Shown piece by piece: positions 27,001-35,685 of a stretch of 64,000 bases of DNA (positions within the stretch are counted from its first letter, which is position 1; the number at the start of each line of letters is the position of its first letter). This stretch comes from DAIOXA01 sp050949165 (GTDB lineage Bacteria; Bacillota; Proteinivoracia; UBA4975). Location of the stretch: NCBI GenBank assembly GCA_050949165.1, contig JBMNFF010000003.1, forward strand, positions 1 through 64,000. Direction: 5' to 3'. The notes under the pieces are model-generated. The model was not told the DNA's origin and searched no databases. It saw nothing but the letters and a program-made list of their open reading frames with translations. A program made the translations under genes and the position numbers.

Positions 27001-27708
27001 CTACACGAAATTTGAGAGTTTGAGAAACTTGGTGTGCTTGTAGTTGTGGATATCGATGGAGTAGTCAAAGACAACGCCGCTCTTGAGCATGGCCCGGTTA
27101 ATGGAGATCAGGGCGGGGTCTCCCTCCTCCAGGCCCAGGTGTTCGGCGTCTTCTTTGCTCAGCCTGCCCGCCTCTATCACCCTGTCGACATAGCCGATCT
27201 GCTTCTTCAGATCCTCCGTGATGTACTGGTAGATAGAACCGGCGGCTATTTCCCGGCTGAGGTAGGGGATGACATCCTTGTTGAAATGGGAGTACTCAAC
27301 CACAAAGCGCTTGCCTTCCACCAGGCGGAGGCGCTCAAGATAATAGATGGGGGTGCCCACCGGGCACTGCATGATCTCTGCCAGTTTGTCGTCGGCTTCA
27401 ATAAGTTGAAAGTCGATGACCTGGGCCTCAACCCGCTTTCCGCGAAAGCCGGCGGTGAGGCCGTGAAAAACTTCCAGGTTGACGCACCCGTCGGTGGGCG
27501 CCTTGCGCAAAAAGATTCCGCTGCCCTGAATGGGCATTACAGCTCCCCGCTTGACCAGCAGGTCCACCGCCTTGCGAATGGTATTGCGGCTGACCCGATA
27601 CAGAATGATCAGCTCATCTTCGGTGGGCAGTTTGCCCGTTTCGTTGTATTTTCCGCTTTCAATATCCTGCTGAATGGAATCACAGACAATCTTATATTTT
27701 GCGCTCAT
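27001..27708 (-). CDS. GntR-family regulator with UTRA ligand domain
   Basis: 235 residues. The N-terminal winged helix has GKLPTEDELIILYRVSRNTIRKAVDLLV (about 27-54), and GSGIFLRKAP closes it. The UTRA domain (about 80-230) contains PIYYLERLRLVEGKRFVVE and a C-terminal DYSIDIHNYKHTKFLK. Such proteins sense sugar phosphates and repress PTS or glycosidase genes. A candidate operator just downstream of its own promoter also occurs in both promoters of the GH4/PTS region, so it probably controls these and itself. ATG at 27708, with GAAGGAGAT upstream. Confidence 0.9.
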   Translation of the reverse strand: MSAKYKIVCDSIQQDIESGKYNETGKLPTEDELIILYRVSRNTIRKAVDLLVKRGAVMPIQGSGIFLRKAPTDGCVNLEVFHGLTAGFRGKRVEAQVIDFQLIEADDKLAEIMQCPVGTPIYYLERLRLVEGKRFVVEYSHFNKDVIPYLSREIAAGSIYQYITEDLKKQIGYVDRVIEAGRLSKEDAEHLGLEEGDPALISINRAMLKSGVVFDYSIDIHNYKHTKFLKLSNFV

Positions 27709-27738
27709 GCTAATCTCCTTCTCTGCCCCTGGTTATTT

Positions 27739-27749
27739 ATAGGAACCAA
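27739..27749. promoter_or_regulatory. Candidate operator site C
   Basis: The minus strand reads TTGGTTCCTAT eight bases downstream of the gntR -10 box, matching sites A and B (TTGGTnnnWAT). This suggests autoregulation. Confidence 0.4.
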
Positions 27750-27757
27750 TCTTATTT

Positions 27758-27786
27758 ATTATAACATATCTCCGCCCCGCTGTCAT
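27758..27786 (-). promoter_or_regulatory. Promoter of gntR
   Basis: ATGACA and TATAAT are separated by exactly 17 bases on the minus strand, 50 bases upstream of the start codon. Confidence 0.65.
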
Positions 27787-27826
27787 GGCGGCAAAGGAAA
27801 ATGGGCCGCATGGGCCCATATCGATT

Positions 27827-28126
27827 TTACTTACCTTGGTCATCAATCCGCTGCAAGAGTTCCGCATAGCCGCCCTCACCGTACTCCAGGCAGCGCTTGA
27901 CCCGACTGATGGTGGCAGTGCTGGCGCCGGTAGCTTCCTCTATTTTGTGATAGGTTGCCTTTTCCCGCAACATCCGAGCCACCTCAAGGCGTTGGGCCAG
28001 GGATTTCACCTCGTTGACTGTGCAGAGATCCTCAAAAAAGCGGTAGCACTCATCGATATCTTGCAGGGCCAGTATACATTGAAATAATTGCTTTATATGT
28101 CTTTCTTCAAGCTTCTCAAGTTGCAT
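27827..28126 (-). CDS. yerC: YerC/YecD family TrpR-like DNA-binding protein
   Basis: 99 residues, typical length. The TrpR-like fold ends with a helix-turn-helix ATYHKIEEATGASTATISRVKRCLEYG (about 57-83), preceded by LCTVNEVKSLAQRLEVARML. The regulated genes of this family are not well known. ATG at 28126, with GGGGAGGG upstream. In Bacillus yerC also lies upstream of pcrA-ligA; here the PTS locus separates them. Confidence 0.88.
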   Translation of the reverse strand: MQLEKLEERHIKQLFQCILALQDIDECYRFFEDLCTVNEVKSLAQRLEVARMLREKATYHKIEEATGASTATISRVKRCLEYGEGGYAELLQRIDDQGK

Positions 28127-28293
28127 ACACTACCCTCCCCAATGATTATGAGAAAAATTTCCCCTATCTTTTATATTCGTTGTGTTACTGTAAAATCCTG
28201 CAGACTGTTGACCTTTATTCTGAATAATTTCTACGCTGCAACCTCTGTCGGGGCGTCGGTATTAGAGTATGCGGCAGAAATAACGTCCATACC

Positions 28294-30198
28294 TCAGGGC
28301 AAGGAATAGACCCAGATTCGGTCGCCGACGAGGATCAGGACGGTATTGTCGGCTGCAGCCAGGACATCGCCCACAATCCCCACCGCTTCTGTCCTGCCGG
28401 TGGCCAGGTCATAGGTGTGGAGGCTGGCCTTGGCAACGGCGGGCATCTGCATGGCAATGCCATAGGGATAGTCATAGGAGATGACCTGGGGCGCTGGCTC
28501 ATAGTACTCCTCGGATAGTGGCCGGCTCCAGTAAAAATGTGTCTGGTCCTTCCAGCCCAGGAAATAAGCATTGGAAATCCACATCTGGAGTGAACCCTGG
28601 CGCCAAACGCCCAATCCGCCGCCACCGGCCAGGATGACGCCGCTGCCGTCGGGAACCCAGCTCTCAATATACCGGGAAGGCGGCATAAGCGCCACCGTTT
28701 CCTCTCCTTGGAGCAGGCAGGGTGCGCCATTGGCGTCATGCCAGGCTATGGCGCCCTGGGGCCCGGGGGCCAGGCGGATGTCTATCCTGTCCATGACGGC
28801 ATGGGCCCTGACCTCTCCCGTCTCCACATTGCAGAGCAGGGGCTGTCCCAGCCAGTGCATATATACATACGAAACCCGGGCCGGCTGAACCCAAAGGGTC
28901 AGTTCATCATACCAGCCCACGGGCACATAGGCTTCCGGGCCCGGCCTTAGGAAAGCGGCCCGCCCCCGGGTGTCAAAGACAGCGATTTCCTCCGCCCCGG
29001 ACCAAATAGCTCCAGCAACCCTGCCGGAGTCCGGGGCCCACTTCCACACCACGTATTCCTCTTGACTGAACAAGGGGATTTCGGCGCCGGTGTTCAGGTC
29101 GCAGAGAATCCACTGGGCTCCCCGGTTGAGAACCAGCCAATTCCCATCGGGGGACAGGACGGCAATCTTTCCTGCAGCCAGGCTGAAGCGAGGCTCGGGC
29201 CCGGTCAAGGCACTGTGAACCAGCTCCAGCCTGTCCTCCTCCGCCCCCAGCTCCTCCATGCGGGCCAGAATCACCCGGCAATTCTCCCGGTTAGCCATCG
29301 TCTCGACTGCCGCCTGGAAAAGGTGCTCGGAGGACAAGTGCCGAAGGTCGTCGGGGACCAGGCTGCCCGCGCCGGCAATGAGCTCCGCCTTCATGCTGCC
29401 ATACAGGGGAAGAGCGTCCTCGGGGACGGTGTTCTTTCCCTCCCACTCTCGGAGAAAGGCCAGCCCCTGGTCGGGGTCCAGCTCCCTGGCCCAGGCGGCG
29501 GCCACCAGGGCCTCGGCGGGAAACTCCTCCTGGAGCGAGTCAAGTTGGCCCCGTTGGCCGACGACCTCCAGGGTCCATTGCCGCGCTGCAAAGACCGGCG
29601 ACAACCCGTCCAGGAGGACGCTGGCCTCCCAGAGCTCCCTGGCACTGCAGGTATTGAGCATCAGCCTGTAGGCATCGGAGAGGGACATCATCGATTTATC
29701 GCTGAGCAATCCGGAATGCCCGGCGACAAAATGTTTAAAGGCGCCGGGAATGTCTTCTCCCCTGCCCAGCTTGACCAGTATTTGCAGGTAGAACTCCCAG
29801 CCCCAATCCCAGTGATCTTCTACCTCCAGGGTCTTTTCGACCAAGGTCAGGGCGGCATCGGCGCACTCGGGGTCCAGGTCGTTGACCAAAATCCAGGCGT
29901 CCAGTTGAACCTGCAGTGAGTCGATGTCCTGGCCGCCTTCCCGCAAGCTCAGGATTTGCTCCCAGGCCAGGTCCAGCCTGTCCTGGGCAAGGGCGGCATC
30001 TATCAGCAGCCTCCGGCCCTCCCACCAGCGGGGGTTCTGCTCCAGTTCCCTGGCCAGCCCGGTGCATACCCGGTGGTACTGGCCCTGCTCCAGGGCATAC
30101 TTGTACTTTTCCGCAGCGGGCGCCGAAGGGATCAGGAGCAATGCCAAGAGGGCCAGGATGATTACACCGGCTCCAATCACGGTCAGCTTCTTCTGCAC
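28294..30198 (-). CDS. Membrane-anchored helical-repeat plus beta-propeller protein, paralog 1
   Basis: 634 residues. An N-terminal membrane helix (about 5-25) is followed by TPR-like helical pairs (about 30-330: ALEQGQYHRVCTGLARELEQ, AALAQDRLDLAWEQILSL) and a beta-propeller-like region (about 340-630) with SPDGNWLVLNRGAQW, APDSGRVAGAIW and VPDGSGVILAGGG. These look like TolB/WD40-type blades. It is homologous to the next two genes upstream. The GTG start has GGGGGGAGAG upstream. The large domain should face outside. Function is unknown; scaffold or sensor is inference. Confidence 0.75.
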   Translation of the reverse strand: MQKKLTVIGAGVIILALLALLLIPSAPAAEKYKYALEQGQYHRVCTGLARELEQNPRWWEGRRLLIDAALAQDRLDLAWEQILSLREGGQDIDSLQVQLDAWILVNDLDPECADAALTLVEKTLEVEDHWDWGWEFYLQILVKLGRGEDIPGAFKHFVAGHSGLLSDKSMMSLSDAYRLMLNTCSARELWEASVLLDGLSPVFAARQWTLEVVGQRGQLDSLQEEFPAEALVAAAWARELDPDQGLAFLREWEGKNTVPEDALPLYGSMKAELIAGAGSLVPDDLRHLSSEHLFQAAVETMANRENCRVILARMEELGAEEDRLELVHSALTGPEPRFSLAAGKIAVLSPDGNWLVLNRGAQWILCDLNTGAEIPLFSQEEYVVWKWAPDSGRVAGAIWSGAEEIAVFDTRGRAAFLRPGPEAYVPVGWYDELTLWVQPARVSYVYMHWLGQPLLCNVETGEVRAHAVMDRIDIRLAPGPQGAIAWHDANGAPCLLQGEETVALMPPSRYIESWVPDGSGVILAGGGGLGVWRQGSLQMWISNAYFLGWKDQTHFYWSRPLSEEYYEPAPQVISYDYPYGIAMQMPAVAKASLHTYDLATGRTEAVGIVGDVLAAADNTVLILVGDRIWVYSLP

Positions 30199-30210
30199 CT
30201 GCTCTCCCCC

Positions 30211-32064
30211 CTATTCCAATGCATAGACGTAGACCTCGTCGGCCCCGGTGACCAGCACCCAAGGCCACGATACAACGCCGGGCATGACAATCCCCGTCAT
30301 GGTGACCGCTTGGGCCTGCAGGTTATAAATTCCCAGCATGCTCTGGCCGGTAACCAGTGGGAAGGGCCAGGTTATCTCCTCAGCACTGAGCCAGGATACA
30401 ACACCTTCCCAGGCCGGGGACAAATCCAGCTCTGTAACCTCTCCGCCAATTTCATAGTACAGGGATTTCCCGACGATGGTTCCATCCTCCAGAAGGTATC
30501 TCTGTTGGCCGAAAATCACGGCGCTGCCGTCAGGGGCCCACCCCCAGATGCTATATCGCCCGTTCGCCTCCAGGGAATGGGTAACCTCGCCGTCGTACAC
30601 AAAGAAGCGATTGCCCTCCTGCCAGGCCAGCCTGCCCCCGGGCCCATATTGTACTCTGTGGTAGGAGAATTCCGAGAGTCCGGTCTGGCTGAGAACGCCG
30701 TCCTCCACCGTCAGCGTATGCATGAGGAGGGTTATCCCCCCCTGGGCAGTGAAATTCAGTAGGGGAACCCAAAGGGTTTTCTCATCCCGCCAGCCGATAT
30801 CAATAGCAAAGCTGGTATCGGAGAGTTCGTGAACCACTTTCCCGTGGGCGTCGTATATTCTCAGCTTGCCCTGGCCCAGCTGGGCCAGGTATGACCCATC
30901 GGGAGACCAGCATCCGAAATATCCGGGGTATTCATATTCCTCCCCATTGACCAGGTTATAGTATGCGCAGACATTTTCCTGGCTGTCGCTCCTCTTGCTG
31001 ATACACAGCCAGTCTCCGCTCAAGGTATAGCTTTCTCCCGACGGACCCCGGGGGAAGACCCCAACCGGTTCCGGGGCCGTCAGTGCCAGGCTCAGGACTT
31101 CCATATCGGCAACCGGCTCGGGCAGGTCGGCCAGGTAGCCCAGGATAAAATCCAGCTTTTCCTTATTGACTGCATCCATCAGGGCCGCCCGCAATATCTC
31201 CAGGGGTGGCAAGTATTTGAGGTGCCTTGCTTCTACCTGCTGGGCCTGAGCCACCGCCTTTCCTTTTAGGGTGCAGTATGCCCCGGTGGGCTCCAGCCGG
31301 CGGTTTTCTTCCCAGGCGGCCAACCAGTCCAGCCCGCCCTGGGGCATCACCTGGCTGCGGATTGCCGCCAGTATAGAATCGTCGGGATACCGTTCCTGAA
31401 GCTGCAGCCAAGCTTCGGGGGGGCATTGGTACAGGAAGAAAAGCAGCTGCCGGGATCCGTTAGATCCATACACGGCTATACCCCTCTCATCCAAGAGAGA
31501 GGCGGTGCGCCAGGCCGCATCCAGATTGTCCGTGGCCATGACCAATTGCTCCCAAATCTGGTCGAGGGCGGCTTCTATTCTCGCCTTGGACAAATGGGAC
31601 AACACCCCCGGCGCCCTTTCCACCGCCCCGCTTTGCAGGAGCAGGTTCAGGGCAAATTGTTCCAGCCAGGGCCACCCCCCGCGCCGGGACAGTACTTCCT
31701 CCGCTGCAGCCAGAACGCCACCGGCCCGGGCCGCGTCGGCGACGATAATGGCCACGGGGAATTGGCTCTCCAGCGGTTCGGTATCCCAGCCGGCGGCGTG
31801 CAGGACGCCGGTATTGACCAGGGCGCCGGCCCAATCGCCAACAGCCAACTGGGCTTGGGCTAAGCAGTCCCGGAACTCATTGGCCTCGGGCTTCCTGGCC
31901 AGTAATCGCTCCGCTCCCTTGATGACAGCCGAATAATTTCCCCGGTCCATTAAAGCCTGGAGTTTATCCAGGTCCGACTGGCCGGGAATCAACACCCCCA
32001 GGGTAACGAACAGGAGAACCGCCGCCAGGGCCAGCCCCTTGCCGGCGTTAACTTTCAGCTTCAT
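30211..32064 (-). CDS. Membrane-anchored helical-repeat plus beta-propeller protein, paralog 2
   Basis: 617 residues with the same layout as paralog 1: membrane helix (about 8-28), TPR-like helices starting LQALMDRGNYSAVIKGAERL, and a propeller-like region after about 340 (LTAPEPVG, SGDWLCISKRSD, CWSPDGSYLAQLGQGKLRIY, APDGSAVIFGQQRYLLEDG). Both paralogs share the LT-PEP junction before the propeller. The ATG at 32064 is preferred over a GTG six bases earlier, because AGGAGG lies seven bases before it. It is 12 bases upstream of paralog 1. The three paralogs form an operon. Confidence 0.75.
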   Translation of the reverse strand: MKLKVNAGKGLALAAVLLFVTLGVLIPGQSDLDKLQALMDRGNYSAVIKGAERLLARKPEANEFRDCLAQAQLAVGDWAGALVNTGVLHAAGWDTEPLESQFPVAIIVADAARAGGVLAAAEEVLSRRGGWPWLEQFALNLLLQSGAVERAPGVLSHLSKARIEAALDQIWEQLVMATDNLDAAWRTASLLDERGIAVYGSNGSRQLLFFLYQCPPEAWLQLQERYPDDSILAAIRSQVMPQGGLDWLAAWEENRRLEPTGAYCTLKGKAVAQAQQVEARHLKYLPPLEILRAALMDAVNKEKLDFILGYLADLPEPVADMEVLSLALTAPEPVGVFPRGPSGESYTLSGDWLCISKRSDSQENVCAYYNLVNGEEYEYPGYFGCWSPDGSYLAQLGQGKLRIYDAHGKVVHELSDTSFAIDIGWRDEKTLWVPLLNFTAQGGITLLMHTLTVEDGVLSQTGLSEFSYHRVQYGPGGRLAWQEGNRFFVYDGEVTHSLEANGRYSIWGWAPDGSAVIFGQQRYLLEDGTIVGKSLYYEIGGEVTELDLSPAWEGVVSWLSAEEITWPFPLVTGQSMLGIYNLQAQAVTMTGIVMPGVVSWPWVLVTGADEVYVYALE

Positions 32065-32087
32065 CCCCACCCCTCCTCATGACATGC

Positions 32088-32684
32088 CTATTGCTCCTCG
32101 CCCGGGACAGGCCCGGGCAAGCGCATTTTTCCGCTTTCCCAAATCTTGTCCACCAGGTAAGCAAAGGTATCCATATCCGCCTGGGTAAAATACTGCAATA
32201 CTGCCGGCGCCCGATGCAGGGCCTCGCCCTGGAAGAGCAGGGTCAGGGCAAATTGCTTTAGCCAGACCCAGTCGGGATGTGCCGCCAGTCCCCGCTCGGC
32301 CACGTCCAAAACCCGGTTGGTCTGAAGGCGATCGGCCTGGATATAAGGTTGGCGCCCGACAAAATCCTCCTCCAAAGCCTGGATATTCCAACCTGCCTCC
32401 ATCAGGAGCAGGGCATGTTCCAGGGCTATCTCCGGATTGCCCAGGGCCAGCTCAGCCCTGGCCAGAAGTTCCCGGTGCTCATGGGCTTCCGGGCTCAGGG
32501 CCAGGACCTGCTGGCTTATATCCTTGACTGCGCTGTAATGGCCCCTGTCCAGAAGGCTTCGCAGTTTTTCACAGTCGGTTCTTCCGGGAATGGCCAGCAA
32601 GAGGGAGAAGGCCAGGAGTACAACTCCCGCCAGGACCATTTTCCCCCGGGTGGCAGAAAGGTCCATAACCCTTTTCAGGTTCAT
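32088..32684 (-). CDS. Short paralog of the helical-repeat family, without propeller
   Basis: 198 residues. Membrane helix (about 16-33) and TPR-like helices (LRSLLDRGHYSAVKDISQQV, ARAELALGNPEIALEHALLL) closely follow the N-terminal half of paralog 2. The protein ends where the propeller would begin, with an intact stop and no sign of propeller sequence downstream, so it is a short member rather than a recent frameshift. Strong GGGAGGG before the ATG. First gene of the three-gene unit. Confidence 0.72.
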   Translation of the reverse strand: MNLKRVMDLSATRGKMVLAGVVLLAFSLLLAIPGRTDCEKLRSLLDRGHYSAVKDISQQVLALSPEAHEHRELLARAELALGNPEIALEHALLLMEAGWNIQALEEDFVGRQPYIQADRLQTNRVLDVAERGLAAHPDWVWLKQFALTLLFQGEALHRAPAVLQYFTQADMDTFAYLVDKIWESGKMRLPGPVPGEEQ

Positions 32685-32732
32685 CGCAATCCCTCCCCTT
32701 AGTAGTTTCTGGATTTTTCTCTTTTTTCCTGC

Positions 32733-32754
32733 ATAAAAAAAGGCGGTTGCCCGC
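32733..32754 (-). terminator. Terminator after the GHKL ATPase gene
   Basis: AGGCGGG-CAA-CCGCC is followed by seven T on the minus strand. It ends the DUF1576-ATPase unit and separates it from the paralog cluster. Confidence 0.85.
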
Positions 32755-33129
32755 CTAGACCTTATTATGCCAACGCTTTACCCGCACCCTGGTCCCCCGG
32801 CCCAGAGCGCTGTCCACCTGGGCCTCATCCACCATCATCCCCACAATGTTCAGGCCCGAACTAAATCCGGTGACGCCCGCCAGGCCGCCATAGTACTCTT
32901 CCAGCTCTTCCCGGCGCGGCTGCTGAAGCTTTGCCCGCACCTCTTCGGCCTGTTTCGGGTCCATGCCGCAGCCATCGTCCTCCACGGTGATCTGGAAATA
33001 GTCGGGAGGAGTATCGATTTGAATCTTAATCTGCCTGGCCCCGGCATTGAGGGCATTCTTCACCAGTTCGTCGACGATGCCGCGGATCCGCCGCTTATTG
33101 CCAGACATATTGCTTTCATTCCTAGCCAT
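32755..33129 (-). CDS. Stand-alone GHKL (histidine-kinase-like) ATPase domain
   Basis: 124 residues, a single HATPase_c domain. N-box IVDELVKNALNAGARQI, G1 box VEDDGCGMD, and later SSGLNIVGMM and GRGTRVRVKRW are present. There is no dimerisation domain, phospho-accepting histidine or sensor. Alone, such domains act as anti-sigma or other serine kinases or as ATP switches. The start overlaps the DUF1576 stop by eight bases, so the two are translationally coupled and may work together. The partner is otherwise unknown. Confidence 0.8.
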   Translation of the reverse strand: MARNESNMSGNKRRIRGIVDELVKNALNAGARQIKIQIDTPPDYFQITVEDDGCGMDPKQAEEVRAKLQQPRREELEEYYGGLAGVTGFSSGLNIVGMMVDEAQVDSALGRGTRVRVKRWHNKV

Positions 33130-34375
33130 CCCTCTTCAACCCCCTGTTAATTGCTAAAATAACCGTGGCGACGAGGCCACCGGAAAAGCCGTTATTATAC
33201 AGATTGAGGCCACCATGGATTATTCCCACATTATGCACCACTGCCAGATGCAGAAAACCCGCCAGGATGCCCACCGGCCAGCCCAACTGCATGGATATCG
33301 GCGCCATGGTGGTGGCAAAGAGGGCCGCCAACAGCACGCCGGCACTGGTGACCGGCCAGTGAAAGACCATGGCCCCCAGCCACACCCCCAGCATCAGGGG
33401 CCAGATATTGCGGGGATGTTTGCCAAAGGCGCCAAAGCCTATCATCGTCAAGACGCCGCCGCCGGTGGGCCCGTTTACATCCCCGCCCACCAAGAGCAAA
33501 TAGCTCAGCCCCATCAAACCCACCAAACCCATGTTGATCAGCGTGGCGCCAAATCCAGCCAATGTCATGAAGTCGGTGACCAGAGTGCCGGGATGAGCCA
33601 GGATTTCCCGATACCCGCTGAGCTTTCCCCGATTCAGGAGAAGGCCGGTAAAGATCAGGCCCAGGCAGAGAAAGAGAAGCAGGCTGGAGAACAGCCCGGT
33701 ATAATCCCGATCCCAGATCAGCAGTGCCGGCACCGGGTTGCCCCAGCCTCTGAGCATGGAGGCAAAGAGCATCCCCACCATGCCGGCGGTGAAGCCTAAG
33801 TTGTACAAATTCAGGCCCTGATGGTTGCGGAGAAGGTGGGCGGCCAGGGGCGAGATAATAAAGCCTGCGGCAACCCCGGCCAAAACCGCCTGCGGCAACC
33901 CCAGCCTGGCGCCATAGGCGATTTGAGAGACGATGGGACCCAGGGCCGAACCAAAAAGAGCCGGAAGTATGTAACTGCGCAGGCTGACACCTTTATAGCG
34001 GGAATACAGCCAGACCCCGGCGAAGATGGGAAGGATATTAAAGACATTCTTGCCGAACAGGGCGAACCCCGCCATGGTAAACACCGCCGCAGTGGAGGGG
34101 CCGGTGATTTCCACCTGGAGCAGGGTGAGGAGGGCCAGGCCGATGAGGGCAACCAGGGCGGCATTGACCAAGGCTGGCCCTGGACCCGCCACCGCAACAT
34201 AGTCGCTGACCAGCTGACTGGGATGGGTGATGATGGTCAGCAGTCCCGCCAACACATCGCCCTTGCCCATTGCCAGGCCCAGGAACAGCATGGAAAAAAA
34301 GATGACTGCCAGCACAGTCCGGCGCACATCGTCCTTTATATACGGTGCAATCCGTTGCTGCCATAGTTTTCGCAC
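33122..34375 (-). CDS. DUF1576 multispanning membrane protein
   Basis: 417 residues with about ten hydrophobic segments, matching DUF1576. An internal duplication is visible: GPSTAAVFTMAGFALFGKN is echoed by GPTGGGVLTMIGFGAFGKH, and GLNLYNLGFTAGMVG by GLNLYNNGFSGGLVA. That two-fold repeat resembles transporter or channel architecture (for example urea transporters), but no function is established. GTG start, GGGGG seven bases upstream. It is coupled to the GHKL ATPase downstream. Confidence 0.8.
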   Translation of the reverse strand: MRKLWQQRIAPYIKDDVRRTVLAVIFFSMLFLGLAMGKGDVLAGLLTIITHPSQLVSDYVAVAGPGPALVNAALVALIGLALLTLLQVEITGPSTAAVFTMAGFALFGKNVFNILPIFAGVWLYSRYKGVSLRSYILPALFGSALGPIVSQIAYGARLGLPQAVLAGVAAGFIISPLAAHLLRNHQGLNLYNLGFTAGMVGMLFASMLRGWGNPVPALLIWDRDYTGLFSSLLLFLCLGLIFTGLLLNRGKLSGYREILAHPGTLVTDFMTLAGFGATLINMGLVGLMGLSYLLLVGGDVNGPTGGGVLTMIGFGAFGKHPRNIWPLMLGVWLGAMVFHWPVTSAGVLLAALFATTMAPISMQLGWPVGILAGFLHLAVVHNVGIIHGGLNLYNNGFSGGLVATVILAINRGLKRDG

Positions 34376-34433
34376 AGAGGTCCCCCATCTCAGGAGAGTC
34401 TATGCAAATCTTGCCCGAATCCAAGAGCATTTA

Positions 34434-34733
34434 TTATCGGGCCCGTCCCAAGTAGGCAGCAAAGAGCAGAGGCAGCGCTGCAGGGAAAAAGCGCCAGCCG
34501 GCAATAATCAGGCCGCCGACGACAGCACCCAGCACTGCCCGCAGGGCCGCCTTGGGATTGTCCGCAAACAGAAAGCCGCCCCAGCCACCGATGGCGGCAA
34601 AGGCCAGGGTCAAAAGGCCGGGAACCACCCCTTCCAGGGTGAGGCCGGCGGCCGCTCCTCGGCCCAGGAGGAACAAGCCGGCGCCACTCCCCAGCGCTCC
34701 TCCGACTATGGTCAGTTTCTGAATGGTCCCCAT
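34434..34733 (-). CDS. Small Gly/Ala-rich membrane protein of unknown function
   Basis: 99 residues with four hydrophobic segments of high Gly/Ala/Leu content and almost no charged residues. The start at 34733 is supported by GGGAGGGAC before the ATG; a longer frame overlaps the MazG-like gene. It lies between the MazG-like gene and the DUF1576 gene on the same strand. Not recognised. Confidence 0.55.
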   Translation of the reverse strand: MGTIQKLTIVGGALGSGAGLFLLGRGAAAGLTLEGVVPGLLTLAFAAIGGWGGFLFADNPKAALRAVLGAVVGGLIIAGWRFFPAALPLLFAAYLGRAR

Positions 34734-34749
34734 ACCGTCCCTCCCGTCC

Positions 34750-35061
34750 CTAGCCAAAGCGCTGGGTGTTGATTGCCTCTTTCTCCAGCAAGTACCCCTC
34801 GATATCCTCAATTCCCGCCATACCGGCAATGGAAAGTAAGAATATCAGGCAATCCACAACTTCATAGGCCAGGCTCCGGCGATTTGCTTCCGTTATCTCG
34901 CCCGCCTTCACAATTTCCCAGACCTCGTGGGCCAATTCCCCCACTTCCTCGGTAAAGAGCACCATTTCCTGCTCGATATTGGTGTGATCGAAGCCCCGGC
35001 GTTTCTTCATCTGGGTTATGTACTTGATCAGTGCATTTAACTCCATCTTGGTTGGCTGCAT
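34750..35061 (-). CDS. MazG-like nucleotide pyrophosphohydrolase domain protein
   Basis: 103 residues. The all-helical MazG-like fold is suggested by FTEEVGELAHEVWEIVK (metal-binding EExxE-type motif at about 37-42) and LAYEVVDCLIFLLSIAGM, which holds the second acidic pair. These enzymes hydrolyse non-canonical nucleoside triphosphates. It starts a minus-strand unit that runs to the DUF1576 and ATPase genes. The exact substrate is unknown. Confidence 0.8.
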   Translation of the reverse strand: MQPTKMELNALIKYITQMKKRRGFDHTNIEQEMVLFTEEVGELAHEVWEIVKAGEITEANRRSLAYEVVDCLIFLLSIAGMAGIEDIEGYLLEKEAINTQRFG

Positions 35062-35183
35062 TCTTGTCTCCTCCTTTACCTGATTACTTCCAGCAAATTT
35101 CCGCGCCTTTACACCTTCCCTTGAGGGGAGAGGCGAGATGGGGTATATTGACAGTAAATACAGGAACAGAAAGGAAGAATAGT

Positions 35184-35684
35184 ATGAAGCACGTGCACCA
35201 TGCAGAATACCTGCCCCAGGCCCTGGCCCAGCTACCCGCCGGCGCCTTCCTCACCGTCCGGAGCGGCGACCTGCTCAACACCATGACCATCGGCTGGGCC
35301 GTCGCAGGCCGCATATGGAACAGGCCCGTCCTGGTTGTTGCTGTCCGCTTCAGCCGCTACACTTATGAAATCATCAGCAAGAGCGATGAATTCACCGTCA
35401 GCTTCCCCTTGGACAATGACCTCAAAAAAGAGCTGGCCCTGTGCGGAACCAAGTCGGGTCGGGATATCGATAAATTTAAGGAGTGCAACCTCACCGCCCA
35501 ACCGGGCCAGGTGGTGGCCACTCCCGTCATTGGCCAATGCGCCCTGCACTATGAATGCAGGATTATCCACAAGCAGGTCATGGAACCGGGACTCCTCGAC
35601 CTCGACATCGACGACAGGTTTTATAAGGACCGGGATTATCATACCCTGTATTTTGGCGAAATAGTGGCCTGTTACCGGCAGTAG
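35184..35684 (+). CDS. Flavin reductase-like FMN-binding protein
   Basis: 166 residues of the flavin reductase-like family: an N-terminal LPAGAFLTVRSGD, NTMTIGWAVAGRIWNRPVLVVAVR and FSRYTYEIISKSDEFTVSFP in the FMN-binding barrel, then a C-terminal HTLYFGEIVACY. In anaerobes such proteins take part in electron transfer or flavin redox; the role here is not clear. The ATG at 35184 has AGGAAGAAT upstream. It is convergent with the GNAT gene, one base apart. Confidence 0.88.
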   Translation: MKHVHHAEYLPQALAQLPAGAFLTVRSGDLLNTMTIGWAVAGRIWNRPVLVVAVRFSRYTYEIISKSDEFTVSFPLDNDLKKELALCGTKSGRDIDKFKECNLTAQPGQVVATPVIGQCALHYECRIIHKQVMEPGLLDLDIDDRFYKDRDYHTLYFGEIVACYRQ

Positions 35685-35685
35685 G

